Assembly: GCA_015680685.1 (NCBI GenBank)
Contig: MNCI01021000.1
Coordinates: forward strand, 887-64,886
Direction of reading: 5' to 3'
Length of the DNA stretch: 64,000 bases
Source of the DNA: Gnetum montanum
Lineage: Eukaryota > Streptophyta > Gnetopsida > Gnetales > Gnetaceae
Each line of letters opens with the position of its first letter. Within the stretch, counting starts at the first letter, position 1. The position numbers and the translations under genes were made by a program. The notes beneath the pieces were generated by a model, which was given only the letters and a program-made list of their open reading frames with translations, was not told the DNA's origin and made no database searches. This document shows, one piece after another, positions 34,185-45,978 of the stretch.

Positions 34185-36430
34185 GCTATCTAAAATTCCA
34201 TTCTTGCAACTTATATAGAAGCCACTACAAGTCCACTTCCTCAAATGTTGAATATCTATAATATGTAGTTTATCTCTTCTATTAGTATTCAACATCCATG
34301 ATATCAATTAATTCAAAGGTCTTTCTAATAATAGTGTGAATGTTCCAAATTGCCATTAAAATTTTTAGTGCTGAACTTATTACTTCTTTACCACTACTCT
34401 TCCTTAACATATAACTCTTGTTTTCTACAACATCCAAGCAAATTATTTACATCCATGCAAGTTACCACTTTAATGGTTACTAGTTAACAATGGTTTCTTA
34501 CCATTATACCTAGTGTGTGCATAATCAATGTTTCACTCTATCTTAAAATGACATATCAAATGATATGTTATATTATGTTGTACTAACGAACTCCTATATT
34601 GATACTTTGCATTGCATTAGAGTGATTAGAACATCAATTGAAAGGACTTTAGTGAATTTATAAATTTTGAGTGATCAAACAATCTCCTTGTTAACTTAAA
34701 AAGTTATTTTTCTCTAGAGTAGGGGATGGAAAAGTGTAAAGATCCTTAAAGGTTCCATGCTATCATAATAATTGTCAATAATCCCCATAGAACTACATGG
34801 CCCTAATTCCTTATGAACTATATAACAAAGGTATATAGGCTATTGATTCTTTAACCTTTGCCTTAGGTACCACACCCTTTCTTCAAAGTACGAGTATAGG
34901 GCTAAATGCACATGGTATAGGATTAGTCCTTGTTGTCTTATTATGGTATAATATACGTTTCGATGTATTGTGGTCTCTTGGATGGGTGTCATGAGTTTTA
35001 TGTGTGAATGATGCCTAAGGCATATTAACTATGCTTCTAGATAATATCTAATACGTGTTATGTCTCCTAAATATGTTTGTATGTGTATGATCCTTTCAAC
35101 CTCAAAAATAGTATTATAATATCCTTTCAAAAGTAACACTATAACATATTGAAAACCAAAAAAGCTTCCACTAAAAATAAATATTCATTTTAAATATTAT
35201 AAATTTTAAATTAAAAAGTAGTTGAAAAGTAACACAATTTAGATGCAATTACAAATTACCTTATCCGTTCCCTAAAGGCTAAGGATGGGAGTCTTAGAGG
35301 TGACAAACAATTAATTCCCTTACACATTGACATGTTTAAATGAATTTGTCAGTTCTCCTGTAAATTTGGCCTTACACAAGGAGCATGCCAACATCTTTAA
35401 ATGAATTTGTCAATTCGCCCATAAATTATGCTAGTCTTGTCAAAAAAACTATGGTTGGTGTCAAATATTGGATTTGAACCTATAATGTTGTATGATTGGT
35501 AGGTTAAGGCTTGATGCTAGATAAATTCCAAGTTTGATGTTAACACGTTATTAAGTTTAATATTAACACATTATTATTACACAATGTTATGAGGTAAAAG
35601 ATGGTTGAAACCGGTGTACTAAAAATCTATAATAAAATTTCTATTTGTTTTATATTAAAATGTTGATGTAAATCATTTGCATTTTGGCCTGCAACCTAAA
35701 ATTTTATTTTAAAATTCATTATTCATTACTCCAACAACCCACAGAAATTGCATTGCCATTAAAAGCACTTTATCAATAACTTGTGTTTTAAAAGGTCAGA
35801 TTTCACAGCCACTGAAAAATGCTTATGTATAAATCATTTGCATTATCACATGCAATGGAGACTTCTTTTTAAAACTTTATTTTAAAATTCCATTATTCCA
35901 GCCATATTTTCCGGCCAATGAAATTCCATAAATGAAACGTTGTAAACCAATTTCACTAAAAATTCCCAAGATTCTTTTAGCACCTTGTCCTTTTGTCCAA
36001 ATATCCAACAAATTATAAAGAAGGCCAAAATAGTGAGGAGACTCCAACTTTTAAAAAATGTCTTAAACCTCCGACAATGTTTAATGGAGACATCATCATG
36101 ATTCAGATTTCTATGATTGAGACTTGACAGACCATGCGTCTCTCACACGCCTTCCACAGCCACACTAAATATTGGCCACTCATCATGAACCATGCTCTCC
36201 CCAAATTTTATTTATAATTTTCAATGTTAATTCCGATATACATTTTAAACTCCACCAGAAGACATGCTTTTTCTGACACTCCTTCCATGGCCACATGAAA
36301 TGTTGGCCACTCATCAATGACCAGATGAAATGTTGGACCACTCATCATGAAGTCTGCTGTACCCAAATTCTATTTATCATATTCAGTCTTAATTCCGATA
36401 CACACTGAACAGAGCGAGCTTAATAACTCA
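34185..36430. other. AT-rich spacer
   Basis: No gene is visible. Short direct repeats occur near 35325-35425 (AATGAATTTGTCA.TTC.CC.TAAATT twice) and near 36160-36350 (GCCACTCATCA, three times). The last few hundred bases could contain the old promoter of the UGT pseudogene, but no box stands out. Confidence 0.4.
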
Positions 36431-37870
36431 CAGGGCGTGCGAGCAGAAGAAAACCGAAGTCAAGCAACTGCTAGATGTTGCTGTATTTTCGATACCCGGC
36501 GCCGGCCATGTAATCCCGTTCTGTGAGCTGTGCCAGCGTCTGGCTGCGGATTTCGACTGCAAAATCACCTTGGTTCTCTACAAATCTTCGCACACCTGCA
36601 CAAGAACGGGCCCCCCGCCTAGACGCTCTGAAATCCTCCGTCCTGCAAATCGACCTAATCGTCATTCTGAACCCGGAGCTCTCGGACCCCAGCCTGAGAA
36701 TAGACGAGAGCATGGCAGCGTTATCTTGCGAGGAACCGGTGCGGCGCCTGCTCCGAGAACGCCGCCCGGAGTGTCTGATAATGGACATGTTCTGCACCAA
36801 TCTCATCGACATCGCCGCTGAGAAAGGCACTCCGACGCAGGTCTTCTTAACGACGTCTGCGGCGTACTTGGCCCTTATGTTGGAGACGCCGGTGCTGGCG
36901 GAGCAGATCCAGACGGCGCTCAAGGACGTTGACTTCGGCATTCAATTTCCCGGCCTACCCTGCATACTGGCTCGGCGCTTGTCGGAGCCCATGACGGAGG
37001 ACCCATCCGGCCCACTTTTCCGAAATTTCCTGCGCCGCTGTCTCCTTCTCCGCCGCGCTGCCGCCATCTGCGTCAACACCTTGGACACCCTGGAAGGCCC
37101 CCTCTTTTCACTCCTTCAGAAACGATTCCACGGTCTCATCCCACCGCTCTATGCCGTCGGGCCTATTGTCTCCGGGCCCGGTCTGACGTAGCCGAAAACG
37201 GAAACGAAGGAGTACTTGAAGTGGCTTGATTTGTAGGCGATGGGGTCGGTGGTGTACGTGTCGTTCGGAAACGCTGCAACCGTGTCTGCGGCGCAGGTGG
37301 CGGAGATTGCGCGGGGTCTGGAATTGAGTGGTTGCTGGTTTCTGTGGGTCGTTCGGTTGCCGGCGGACCCGTCGGCGAGTTATTTCGAGGCAGCGGACGC
37401 CAAAGACTGGCGGTCCATGGAGAACATTCTTCCAAGCGGGTTTATTGAGCGGACCCGGGACCGGGGCCGGGTTGTGTCGGTGTGGGCGTCGCAGATGGAT
37501 GTGCTTTTGCATGCGGTGGTGGGCGGGTTCGTGAGCCACTGCGGGTGGAATTCTACGGTGGAGAGTATTGTTTGCGGTGTGCCAATTGTGGCCTGGCCCA
37601 TGTTTGCAGAGTAGCATGTTAACGTTGCTATTGTTAGTGAAGTTTTTGGGGTTGGAATACATGTGGAGCTGGATGATAATAATGATAAGGATGGGTTTGT
37701 AAGAGTTGCAGAGACGCGTGGTGGATTTGATGCATGGTGAGGCCGGGAAAAAGGTGAGGAAAAGAGTGAAGGAGTTGGAGAAGGAAGCCTTGGAAGCCTT
37801 GTAGGCAGGGGGCAATTCTTGGAACACTATGGCTGCTGCTGTGTCTAGCTGGAAATCAGCAGCCCACTAA
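36431..37870 (+). pseudogene. Family 1 UDP-glycosyltransferase pseudogene
   Basis: UGTs move a sugar from UDP-sugar to small molecules such as flavonoids or terpenoids in the cytosol. N-terminal sequence AVFSIPGAGHVIPFCELCQRLA (from 36480) matches the acceptor-side start with its catalytic-type His. The C-terminal half has [18 protein letters not shown] and the plant PSPG box from WASQMDVL to WPMFAE. The frame ends MAAAVSSWKSAAH, TAA 37868. Damage includes frameshifts near 36.6 and 37.70 kb and TAG stops at 37189, 37234, 37612 and 37802. The stop at 37612 replaces the last Gln of the PSPG box, a sugar-contacting residue. No start codon remains. It is intronless and GC-rich against its AT-rich flanks. 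Substrate cannot be told. Confidence 0.9.
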
Positions 37871-38062
37871 TGGTAAACATGCCTTCGGTGTTTTGAATGG
37901 TCAGTAATCAAGCAGCCCACTAATGGTAAACTTGCCTTCGGTGTTTTGAATGGTCAGTAATCAAGGTAAGGGAGGATGAGTCCTTAGAAATTTAAAATTT
38001 AGAAATTATGGTCAGTAATCAGGGTCAGCCAGGATGAGTCCTAAGAAATTTAGATGGTAATG
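37858..38062. repeat. Tandem duplications at the UGT 3' end
   Basis: A 53-base unit starting AGCAGCCCACTAATGG occurs at 37858-37910 and 37911-37963, with one visible difference. The first unit covers the last codons of the UGT pseudogene. A second pair follows, each with ATGGTCAGTAATCA.GGT and AGGATGAGTCCT.AGAAATTTA, at about 37948-38000 and 38008-38062. Confidence 0.75.
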
Positions 38063-39309
38063 GGAGGTTTCAAATCTGTGAAAGAGCACATCTTGGCGGC
38101 TTAATAAGCACGTCAAACACCAGGTTTGAAGAGTTAATGGTTATACATTAAAAGAATTTGTGATTTCAAACACATTTACATAGATAGATGTGACTTCAAA
38201 AAAAGGCGGGTACCGGTTTGCAGCAAGGAAGGGGAAAGAAAAAATTTAAATTATATTTTTTAAAAAGAAATTTTACCATCCTTGCAGATTTTTATAATTT
38301 GCCAAGAGAACTTGGGAATTTTTTATGGGTTAAATATGTTTTTACATTTTATGTAATAGGTTAGGTGATTTGTGTTTACAATTACAAATTTTTCCATTAC
38401 ATTAACACCTTTATTACAAGAGAGAAAAATATATGTAAAAAGCACTATGGGCCTATGCAAGTGTAAATGTATGTGCCATAGTTTTTGAAATGGTTGCGAG
38501 GCATTTCGAAAAAATGCATTCTTTCATGCATTTACACCATGAGGAGGTCAAGATAAATGGCTCTGCATTTGCTTCCATGCCTATGTGAATCCTATGCTAT
38601 GCCCATATGCATGATGCAGATACTATGTTTATTGTAGCATCAATCCTATAATGTTTTTAAGTGTCATGCTAGTTGACAAGCGTTATAGTAATACTTGCAT
38701 ACAATTTGAAAGCATTGTAATAGGAAGCACATCTTGTAGAATCCTAGCCACTTTATCCTACATAGACCCATGTAGACAAAGATGATCAATATCAAACCAA
38801 ATTTTACTACTAAAGCCTTGTCCTTTAGTAGAAAAGAAAAGTGAGGATACAATTTTTTTTAATTTTTTAATTTTATTTAGAGTGTTGCATTTTAGGTGTG
38901 ACAACATTCAAAAGTCAAGAGTAGGTCTACCATCGTGGCCAAATTAGTTGTAAGGGAGTGTACATGAGTATACAAGAATAACAAAAATCATTTTTAAAAA
39001 TTAATTTTATATTGTTTTAGTAGGATGTTTCATTTGAACTTATTTCTCAAGTCATAAGATCTACATTTGAGTCTAGGTATAGCCACTTGAAAGAGGTTAG
39101 GCTTTCACTTATTTACTGAGCCTCTAATGCCCTTGCCTTGATGGGATGAGCATTATGCCTCTGAATAATGATCCTTTAGGGTGTTTCATTTAGATTTGTT
39201 TTATTTTAGTAGGGTGTTTCATTTATAGTGCTGCAATTTAGGTGTGACACTATTTAAAATTCAAGAATAGGCCTACCACTTATCAGCTCTCGACTAAGTG
39301 ACAAAGGTA
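38063..39309. other. AT-rich spacer with repeat units
   Basis: No genes. From about 38.86 kb it holds units of the tandem repeat described at 38865-39315 and 52419-52720. Confidence 0.5.
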
Positions 39310-39315
39310 GTTATG
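38865..39315. repeat. Interrupted tandem repeat, left part
   Basis: Units at about 38865-38990 and 39185-39315 share TTTTAGTAGGGTGTTTCATTT, then GTTGCATTTTAGGTGTGACA, then CATTCAAAATTCAAGAGTAGGCCTACCA. Further units lie at 52465-52610 and 52611-52720. The 13.1-kb element sits inside one unit. Confidence 0.7.
39310..39315. repeat. Target-site duplication (G)TTATG, left copy
   Basis: GTTATG precedes the LTR start TGTGACAACGG and is repeated after the far LTR at 52419-52424. Ty3/gypsy normally gives 5 bases; the sixth match may be chance. Confidence 0.75.
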
Positions 39316-40083
39316 TGTGACAACGGAAAATGTCGGCAGCTGAAAAATACCAAACAAAATTCCGTGTACACAGTTTTAACCACGGATCCGTGCGAGGGCT
39401 ATGCTGGAAAAAATGAATCCGTGGCTCCGTGGGTGATCTTGTCGATCAGACAGGGACTTACTAAGTTAGTAAACCGATGGAGATTATGAATATTTCGTGA
39501 AACCATTTGATTCGACGAATCGCGAAATGAGAGAAAGACGATGTAGATAAATTGTGATAATGATAACGTTAACACGATGAAAGGAATCAGACACGAGAGA
39601 AACGCGTGATTTCAAGATCTATGCTTTGACCCGGAAAAAATGAATATTTTGTTTACCAAATTACACTGGGGAGACCCCGGTTATCCTGTGCGAAATAAAC
39701 ACAAAATGACAAGAAAACTGTCCAAGCAGAAGTACAGAATGGAGTTTGATCTACCTCATAGGCCAGAGATGGGATGCAAGGAAGATCAAGTTCTGACATC
39801 TATCGATCAACTGCTTCTGATCAATAGAGCTCGCAAGCCACACCAGACGATCTCTCGATCTCTGATCTACTCCTTTTTCCTTGGGTAGTCTTTGCTCATA
39901 ACTGCTAATGATCAACAATGGAGAAAGTTGTGTCTTCGTCAAAGGGGCAATCGTTCTTGCTACCAACGCTCAAGCAAAATGTCTCTAATCTCTGTTAAAA
40001 GATAGTGCTACCAAAAGATTGCAAAAATGCTGCTCGTTTTCTTTGTCTCTCTCTGTGTCTTCGTCCTGTCTTGCTAACTGAGG

Positions 40084-40091
40084 TATTTATA
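40084..40091 (-). promoter_or_regulatory. TATA-type box of the 3' LTR
   Basis: The minus strand reads CTTATAAATACC, matching 51621-51630 and the box in the related LTR at 10319. Confidence 0.5.
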
Positions 40092-40269
40092 AGTTTGACG
40101 ACATGTGGAGAAGGAATGGCTGTGATGACATGTGTTTCAATCATTTCTGAAGATCGTTGACATGACCCTCCGTGTGTTGAAATTCGTGACTACGCACAAT
40201 ACGCGCATATGCATATTGTGTGTATGGATGACAAATGTGGATCAGGCATGTCTCAATTGATTTTGGGCT

Positions 40270-40440
40270 ACATTACGCTCCTACGCATTGCGTTGCGTGC
40301 GAGAGCGTAATAAAGCATAAGAGTAATGGACTTAAGCTGCTTTACACTGGTTCACACTGCCAAGCGTAGTAAAGCGTAAACCATGATTAACTTGACGATG
40401 GATTACGCTGACATACGCTGCGTTGCGTAATGAGCGTAAG
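40270..40440. repeat. TTACGCT / AGCGTAA motif cluster, 3' LTR
   Basis: About ten copies of TTACGCT, TACGCTG or AGCGTAA lie here on both strands, upstream of the TATA-type box in coding sense. The 5' LTR carries this cluster at 51.83-51.98 kb and more copies up to 52.25 kb. Confidence 0.65.
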
Positions 40441-40575
40441 GTGATCAATCTGCAAAAAGAGAAAAGAGTTGATCTGTTGCGCTTCCTTTGGATTCTCCTT
40501 GAAATTCTGTCATGTACTTTTGTCAGAATCGTGAATCTTCGCCTGAGGCCGACTCACAATTTTCACGGTGTTTCA

Positions 40576-40588
40576 ATGGCCCCTCTTT
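40576..40588 (-). promoter_or_regulatory. Polypurine tract
   Basis: The minus strand reads AAAGAGGGGCCAT directly before the LTR start TGAAACACCG. It is nearly identical to the tract at 11291-11303. Confidence 0.75.
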
Positions 40589-41699
40589 GTAGACGGTTAG
40601 AGGGCTTGCCCGAAATATGTCGACAAAGAATACAAAACACCGGATTGGTAAAAGCACCAACAACGTTCATCAATGGTTACTCAAGTGTCGCCCTATCAAC
40701 ATAGGAGAGCAAAGATGGAGGAAATAGGAGATAGGATAGTACAGGAGGAAACAGGTTCGGGGAAGACGCAAATTATGTTAGGCTTTCTCCTGCAGGTGCG
40801 TTAGCATGGAGTTATGTCGTCATTTTGTAGATGAAGGAGCTGCATAAACGAATTGTGTTGCGTCTACACGGCCTGGGTGAGATATGTTTCACCCATTTTG
40901 CTGACCCCCCCACTTTTTTTTGAGCGTCCATTAGGCGACTTGTGTTATGCCAATTTATGGACTTGATTGAAATGTGAATGCGGAAAACGGGTGTTGCCTC
41001 TGTGGATTTTGCAAGAGGGAAGCAAGTGACAGAGATGAAGAAGGTAAGAGCTAAGGGTAGGATTACAAGGGGAACAGGGATGAACTTCTAAGTGGACGAG
41101 CTAACCTGAGCAGCCATTTCAAAATGCTGCTTGTACTTCACCGCTCAGATGAATGCACCTTTGATCGACATCTTCGAAGCAAGTAACCTGCAACCAAAGA
41201 AGAAAATAGAGGATACCATTGTTCGTGCGAATTGCAGAAGAGGTTGTTGAAACAAGTGCTATTGGAGACGAGATGAAGTGATCAGACCATGAAGGAGGAA
41301 CTGTAGCACGAGGCCAGAGTCTCCAATCTTAACGCTCGGCCCAGCATATCGTCGACAAAGAGCATCAGACTTAGTGCACCTGACGGGTTATGCAAAGAAC
41401 CGGCCAGATGAATCTATGAGGGCAGATCCTGATAACGATGGTGAGCGGAGATCCCCAAAGTCATAATTGATGAGAATGCCTTTGAGGCTCTAGGCGGTGG
41501 AACTAACCTCTCAGAGGTACCACCGCTGGAGTGTCTACAGTGACGGTATCTCCGAGGGGTCAGTAGTATGCTGTTCGGCACATCCGAGGAATCAGTAGGA
41601 TGCCGATGAGGTAGTGATGCTGAGACTACCCCAGTACCCCACTCTATTTGTCTTGCAGCTATGCAGAGATGCTTACGGTTGATTGATTTGCATGATGGG
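40589..41699 (-). other. 3' untranslated region of the 13.1-kb element
   Basis: No domain is recognised on either strand. A frame open at 41414-41890 (minus) partly runs into the short-unit array and lacks any family resemblance, so I do not call a gene. Confidence 0.5.
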
Positions 41700-42236
41700 A
41701 GCTTGTAAGTCCTAGTTTTAAGTCCTGGGAGACTATCATTGCCGATTTTAAGTCTCAGCAGACCATGGTCCCAGTTTAAAGTCTGGGCGGACTGAGAAAT
41801 GCTAGTTTTACGTCGTAGCGGATGGTGGCGGGACTGATTTATGGTCTCAGCAGACCGTGTTGTGGATGTCAGTTTCATGTCATGACCCAAGGACTGATCT
41901 GTGCTGGTTTTACGTCTCAGCAGATGGTTACTTACCTTTGCTAGTTTTATGTCATGATAGACAACCGGTGCCAGTTTAGCATCATGGTGGACGCGTGCAA
42001 AAGATGCCAGTTTTTCGTCTTGGTGGACCTATACAACATTGCCAGTTTTACGTCGTAGTGAACGGTTACAACTTGCCAGTTTTACGTCATGGTGGAGGAT
42101 TAGTACCAGTTTAGCGTCATGGCGGATGCGTGAAGGGCATGCCAGTTTAACGTCGTAGCGGATGTTTGTTGCTAGTTTAGCTTCGTAGCGGACGATTGTT
42201 GCCAGTTTAGCGTCGTAGCGGACGATCGTGGCCATA
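41700..42236 (-). repeat. Post-pol array of TTAAACT/ACGTCGTAGCGG units
   Basis: About fifteen imperfect units of 28-45 bases each hold GCCAGTTTTACGTCGTAGCGGA or a variant on the plus strand. The most regular part (42029-42235) stays open on the minus strand as repeats of V-R-Y-D-A-K-L-A, by unit length and not because it is a known protein. Related arrays lie at 12.34-12.61 and 21.27-21.36 kb. Confidence 0.8.
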
Positions 42237-42261
42237 CCTGATATTTACACTGGAGATGCAA

Positions 42262-45200
42262 CTATATGTAGTACCACTTTAGATATATATGATTGACAAG
42301 GTTTGGTAATTCTTTGTTATCGACATCGGCTAACTTGAATGCTCCATTGCTATATGCGTTAGTCACCAGGAAGGGGCCCTCCCAGTTTGCAGAGAATTTG
42401 CTTACTAGTTCGCGAACGGCCTTGAAAACTAAATATCCTTTCTTGATCGGACGTTGCTAAAGATTGTGACGATGCTTCTGCTCTACTTGTCTTGATACTT
42501 TTTGATTGTATCAAGTGTCTGTATTGGCTTCTCTTCTACTGAGTCCAAATCCATGATCCGAGACTCGGTGTGTTGAGCCTCATTTATAATCGTGGAGAGG
42601 ACCATTCTCAGAGAAGGAATTTGCAACTCGAGGGGCAGCACTGCTTCAGATCCGTATACCAGGCTATAGGGCGTATTGTCTGTAGCTGTCCTACATGTAG
42701 TACGATATGCCCATAGCATATAGAGGATTTTTTCGTGCCACTGTCTCTTGTTGTTGTTGAGCATTTTCTTGAGTAGATTGATGATGACCTTGTTTGTTGC
42801 TTCAGCCTGACCATTCTCTTGCGGGTAGTAGGGTGAGGAAAAAGATTGTTTAATGCCAAGGTTATCATCGAAGGATTTGGTTTCCGTACTACTAAACTGC
42901 GGCCCATTGTCGGTCACGATAGTCATCGGGAGACCAAATCTGGTTATAATATTGTCTAAGATGAAATGGCAAATCTATTTAGATGTGATCTTCCTTAAAG
43001 GAATAGCTTCTACCCACTTCGTAAAGTACTCAGTAGCAATAATTATGAAGCTATGACCTGTGGAAGACTTCGACGTGATGGGACCTATAATGTCTAGTCC
43101 CCATCGTTGAAAGGGCCACATTATCTGAGTCGTATGTAACTCTGTAGGTGATACATGTATAATATTTGCATGACGCTGACACGTGTCACAAGTTTTAACC
43201 TTTGTTAGGCAATATCTTTCCATGTAAGGCCAGTAATACCCTAAGCAACGGATTTTTGAAGCCATAGCCCATGGTGCTACGTGTCCTCCGCATAATCCCT
43301 CGTGAACCTCGCCAACGATACGCTGTGCTTGGTCCTTGTTAACGCAAGCAAGAAGCACACCATCAAAAGAGCGTCTATAGAGAGTACTGTCTCCTATGAT
43401 TACATACTACCTAGCTCATTTGTGGATTGCATCTTTCTACGCACGTGTCAATTTGTGCGGTAATTCACCTTGCAAGAGGTAAATTTTAATGTTGTCATAC
43501 CATTCTCGTGTGCTTTCTTCGAGAAGAGAAGATATTTGCACCGCCTGAACGATAGGACTTATACAATTTGTTATTAAAGCAGGACAAGTGTCGAGTAGAT
43601 GTGAGGGCACGTTTAAGGCCAGCATAGCCAGTGCATCGGCCAGTGTGTTATCGTTCCATGGCACGTGTTGGGCATCGATGGTCGTGAATTGCTTCAGAAG
43701 ATCTTTATCCATATCGCAGTAGGGCTGCAAATGTGCAGCTTTGCAGGCGTAGACTCCTGTGATCTGATTGATGATGAGCATCGAATCACCACTAACTTCC
43801 AAGTGTCGAATATAGAGTTCGTTGGCAGTCAGTAATCCCCTGAGGAGTCCCTCGTACTCTGCCACATTGTTCGTACAAGGGAAGGTTAAGCGATAAGCGT
43901 GTAGATGCACATCTTGAGGGGATAGCGTAATAACTGTGGCAGCACTGCCACCTCTAGTGGTTGAAGCTCCGTCGAAATACAACGTCGCGTCGGGGCCTGT
44001 TAAGACAGGGCTTACACTATGTACATATTCATCTAAAAATTTAGGCTCTATGGTTGCCTGACTGTCAATAGGAGATGTTACTAACTGGTCAGCTATCGCT
44101 TGGCCCTTCGTAGAAGATTGGCCAATGTAATGCAGATCGAATTCTGCTGTGATAGCCTTCCAACGAGCTATTTTGCTACTTTCGTATAAGTTATGCGTAA
44201 TGGCCCTAAGGATGTTATTTTTACAGATGATGTTAACTTGGCTATGGAAAAGATAATGTCTACACTTCTTGAGCATAAATACTAACGCTAAGCAGTTACG
44301 CTCTACTTCATTGTACCTCGTTTCATACGCACATAGAGCATGACTCAAGTAGTAGATGGGTACTTTCGACCCATCATCCCTCCTTTGACAGAGTAACGCT
44401 ACTAAGGCTATGTCTGAAGTCATGAGGTAGATGTAAAATGGCTGATCCCTTTGCGGTCGGAAAATTGTTGGCAAGTGTTGCAGCTCTTGCTTTAAGCTGT
44501 CAAACACATGCTGACAATCGTCCATCCATTCGAAATTAACCCCCTTTTTAAGCAAATGTTTCATAGGGTGTAACTTGTCGGTTAATCTTGAGATGAACCG
44601 CCTGATAAACTGTAATCTCCCCTGTAATCCGTGTAATTTCTTAAGACTTGTAGGGGGTGCGAATTCAACTATGGCTTTGACTTTGTCAGGGCCTACGCGT
44701 ATGCCACCTTTCGATACCAAAAAACCTAGCATGCTTCCGGTTTTGACTCTGAACACATACTTTTTTGGGTTAAGTCGAAGGTCATATTTAGAGCATCTTT
44801 TGAGCACTAACTCTAGATCCTCTGAATGATCTTCGGACTTTAAAGACTTAACAGCTATATCGTCGACATAACCATTCAGCCTTCCTAAGAGGTAATCGCT
44901 AAAGATGTACGTCATAGCTCGTTGATATGTTGCTCAGGCATTTTTTAAGCCAAAAGGCATCTTGGTGTAACAAAAGGTTCCCCAGGGTGTCATAAATGTC
45001 GTTGTTAGCTAGTGCTCTGGGTTAATGCGTATTTGATTGTAGCCTGAGAAGCCATCCATGAAGGACAAAAGCGCATGCCCAGCAATTGTATCCACCAATT
45101 GGTCGATACTCGGCAATGAGAAGTTATCCTTAATCGTAGCTTTGTTTAAGTCCCGGAATTCTATACAAATGCGTATTCCTCTGCTCTTTTTAGGAACTAC

Positions 45201-45740
45201 TACAATATTGGATACCCAGTCTGAGTAATCAACCATGCAAATAAAACCAGCCTGGTACAGCTTAGTGATTTCATCACGTACTGCTAGCGCAACTTCTGGA
45301 TTGATCTTTCGTGCTTTCTGTCTAACGACTTTGATATGAGGATCTAGGATTATGTTGTGTTGAATTAACCTTGGGTCTAGTCCTGGCATATCCTCGTATG
45401 ACCATGCAAACACTATGATGTTACTTTGGAGGACCTGTTTTATGTTATCATGTGCCTTTTGGTCTAATAGAGAACTAACCTTGAGAGTTTTAGTCTCGCC
45501 CCTATGCGTAACCACAGAAATCTCATTGAGTGGATCCTCGGTTACATCTCTGGCTTCCAGGTCTAGCATGCGTGTCGATTGCTCTGGCCAGTCTAGAGAT
45601 GTTTCCGATGTGACTATAATTACATCATCATGGGCTAGATTAGTTTCTATCAATGTAGGATCAAGCTGTCTAATGATTTCACCATGTAAGCTTGTTAAAA
45701 CTAATGGTGCAGACAACATTTCGTCCATTTGGGGATTATC
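42262..45740 (-). pseudogene. Pol: reverse transcriptase, RNase H and integrase
   Basis: One minus-strand frame runs from GATAATCCC (45740) to about 42483, then a frameshift leads into the C-terminal module ending TAG 42264-42262. RT has FRDLNKATIKDNFSLPSID, LSFMDGFSGYNQIRI and YVDDIAVKS (about 45.15-44.87 kb). Two stops, TAG near 45009 and TGA near 44940, lie between them. RNase H at about 44.0-43.6 kb keeps YFDGAS, NNVAEYEGLL and GDS. Integrase has HEGLCGGH...CDTC, GLDIIGPI, VTDNGPQF and PQENGQAEATNK, so its DDE triad is present. The end module reads WEGPFLVTNAYSNGAFKL. Stops also lie near 43437-43358 and 42974. In life it makes and integrates the DNA copy. Confidence 0.9.
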
Positions 45741-45775
45741 CTGCAAAAGTGTCAAATGTGAGAGTAATTAGAAAG
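45741..45775 (-). promoter_or_regulatory. 3' splice site before RT
   Basis: The minus strand shows a pyrimidine-rich run ending CACTTTTGCAG, with AG at 45742-45741, followed by GATAATCCC in the RT frame. RT has no ATG at its true start, so splicing from the gag-protease part would explain expression, as known for Ogre elements. Confidence 0.6.
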
Positions 45776-45849
45776 ATACTAAGTTTAGAAGATTAGAGCG
45801 TGTAGTTTGCAAAGACGTGAAAGTGTGAAACTATGAAGGTTTTGAAACC

Positions 45850-45978
45850 ATGAAAATGGCGCCTAAAGTGAAGAGAAAGAACGCGAAATTGACTAAAATC
45901 GATGAGGTGCAAGAGAATCTACAGCGCGCTTCGCAGGCGGTGGTCGACGTGAGAGACCCTACGCCTTTGAACCGGTAG
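45850..45978 (+). CDS. Short antisense ORF, possible first exon
   Basis: On the plus strand, antisense to the element, ATG 45850 opens 42 codons that begin MKMAPKVKRKNAKLTK and end at TAG 45976. A second in-frame ATG follows at 45856. A possible 5' splice site (CCG|GTAGGC at 45975) overlaps the stop, so this could be a first exon; no later exon is recognisable to the right. Position and orientation relative to the element match the spliced ORF at 21.8-22.95 kb, but the sequences are not alike. It is basic and Lys-rich. Function unknown. Confidence 0.35.
   Translation: MKMAPKVKRKNAKLTKIDEVQENLQRASQAVVDVRDPTPLNR

Larger units (their letters stand above)
39316..40575 (-). repeat. 3' LTR of the 13.1-kb element, about 305 bp shorter than its partner
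   Basis: It runs from TGTGACAACGGAAAATGTCG to CACGGTGTTTCA. A minus-strand TATA-type box lies at 40084-40091. Compared with the 5' LTR, a block of about 305 bases is missing between TTCTCCTTGA and AATTCTGTCATG near 40503. That block holds many TACGCT motifs. Confidence 0.9.

Noticed and set aside
37108-37827. 239-codon open frame on the minus strand
   Set aside because: It is the antisense shadow of the GC-rich UGT pseudogene; its residues follow from the UGT codons.
41414-41890. 158-codon open frame in the 3' UTR of the 13.1-kb element
   Set aside because: It enters the short-unit array, has no domain, and the related element at 11.3-12.3 kb does not keep a matching frame.
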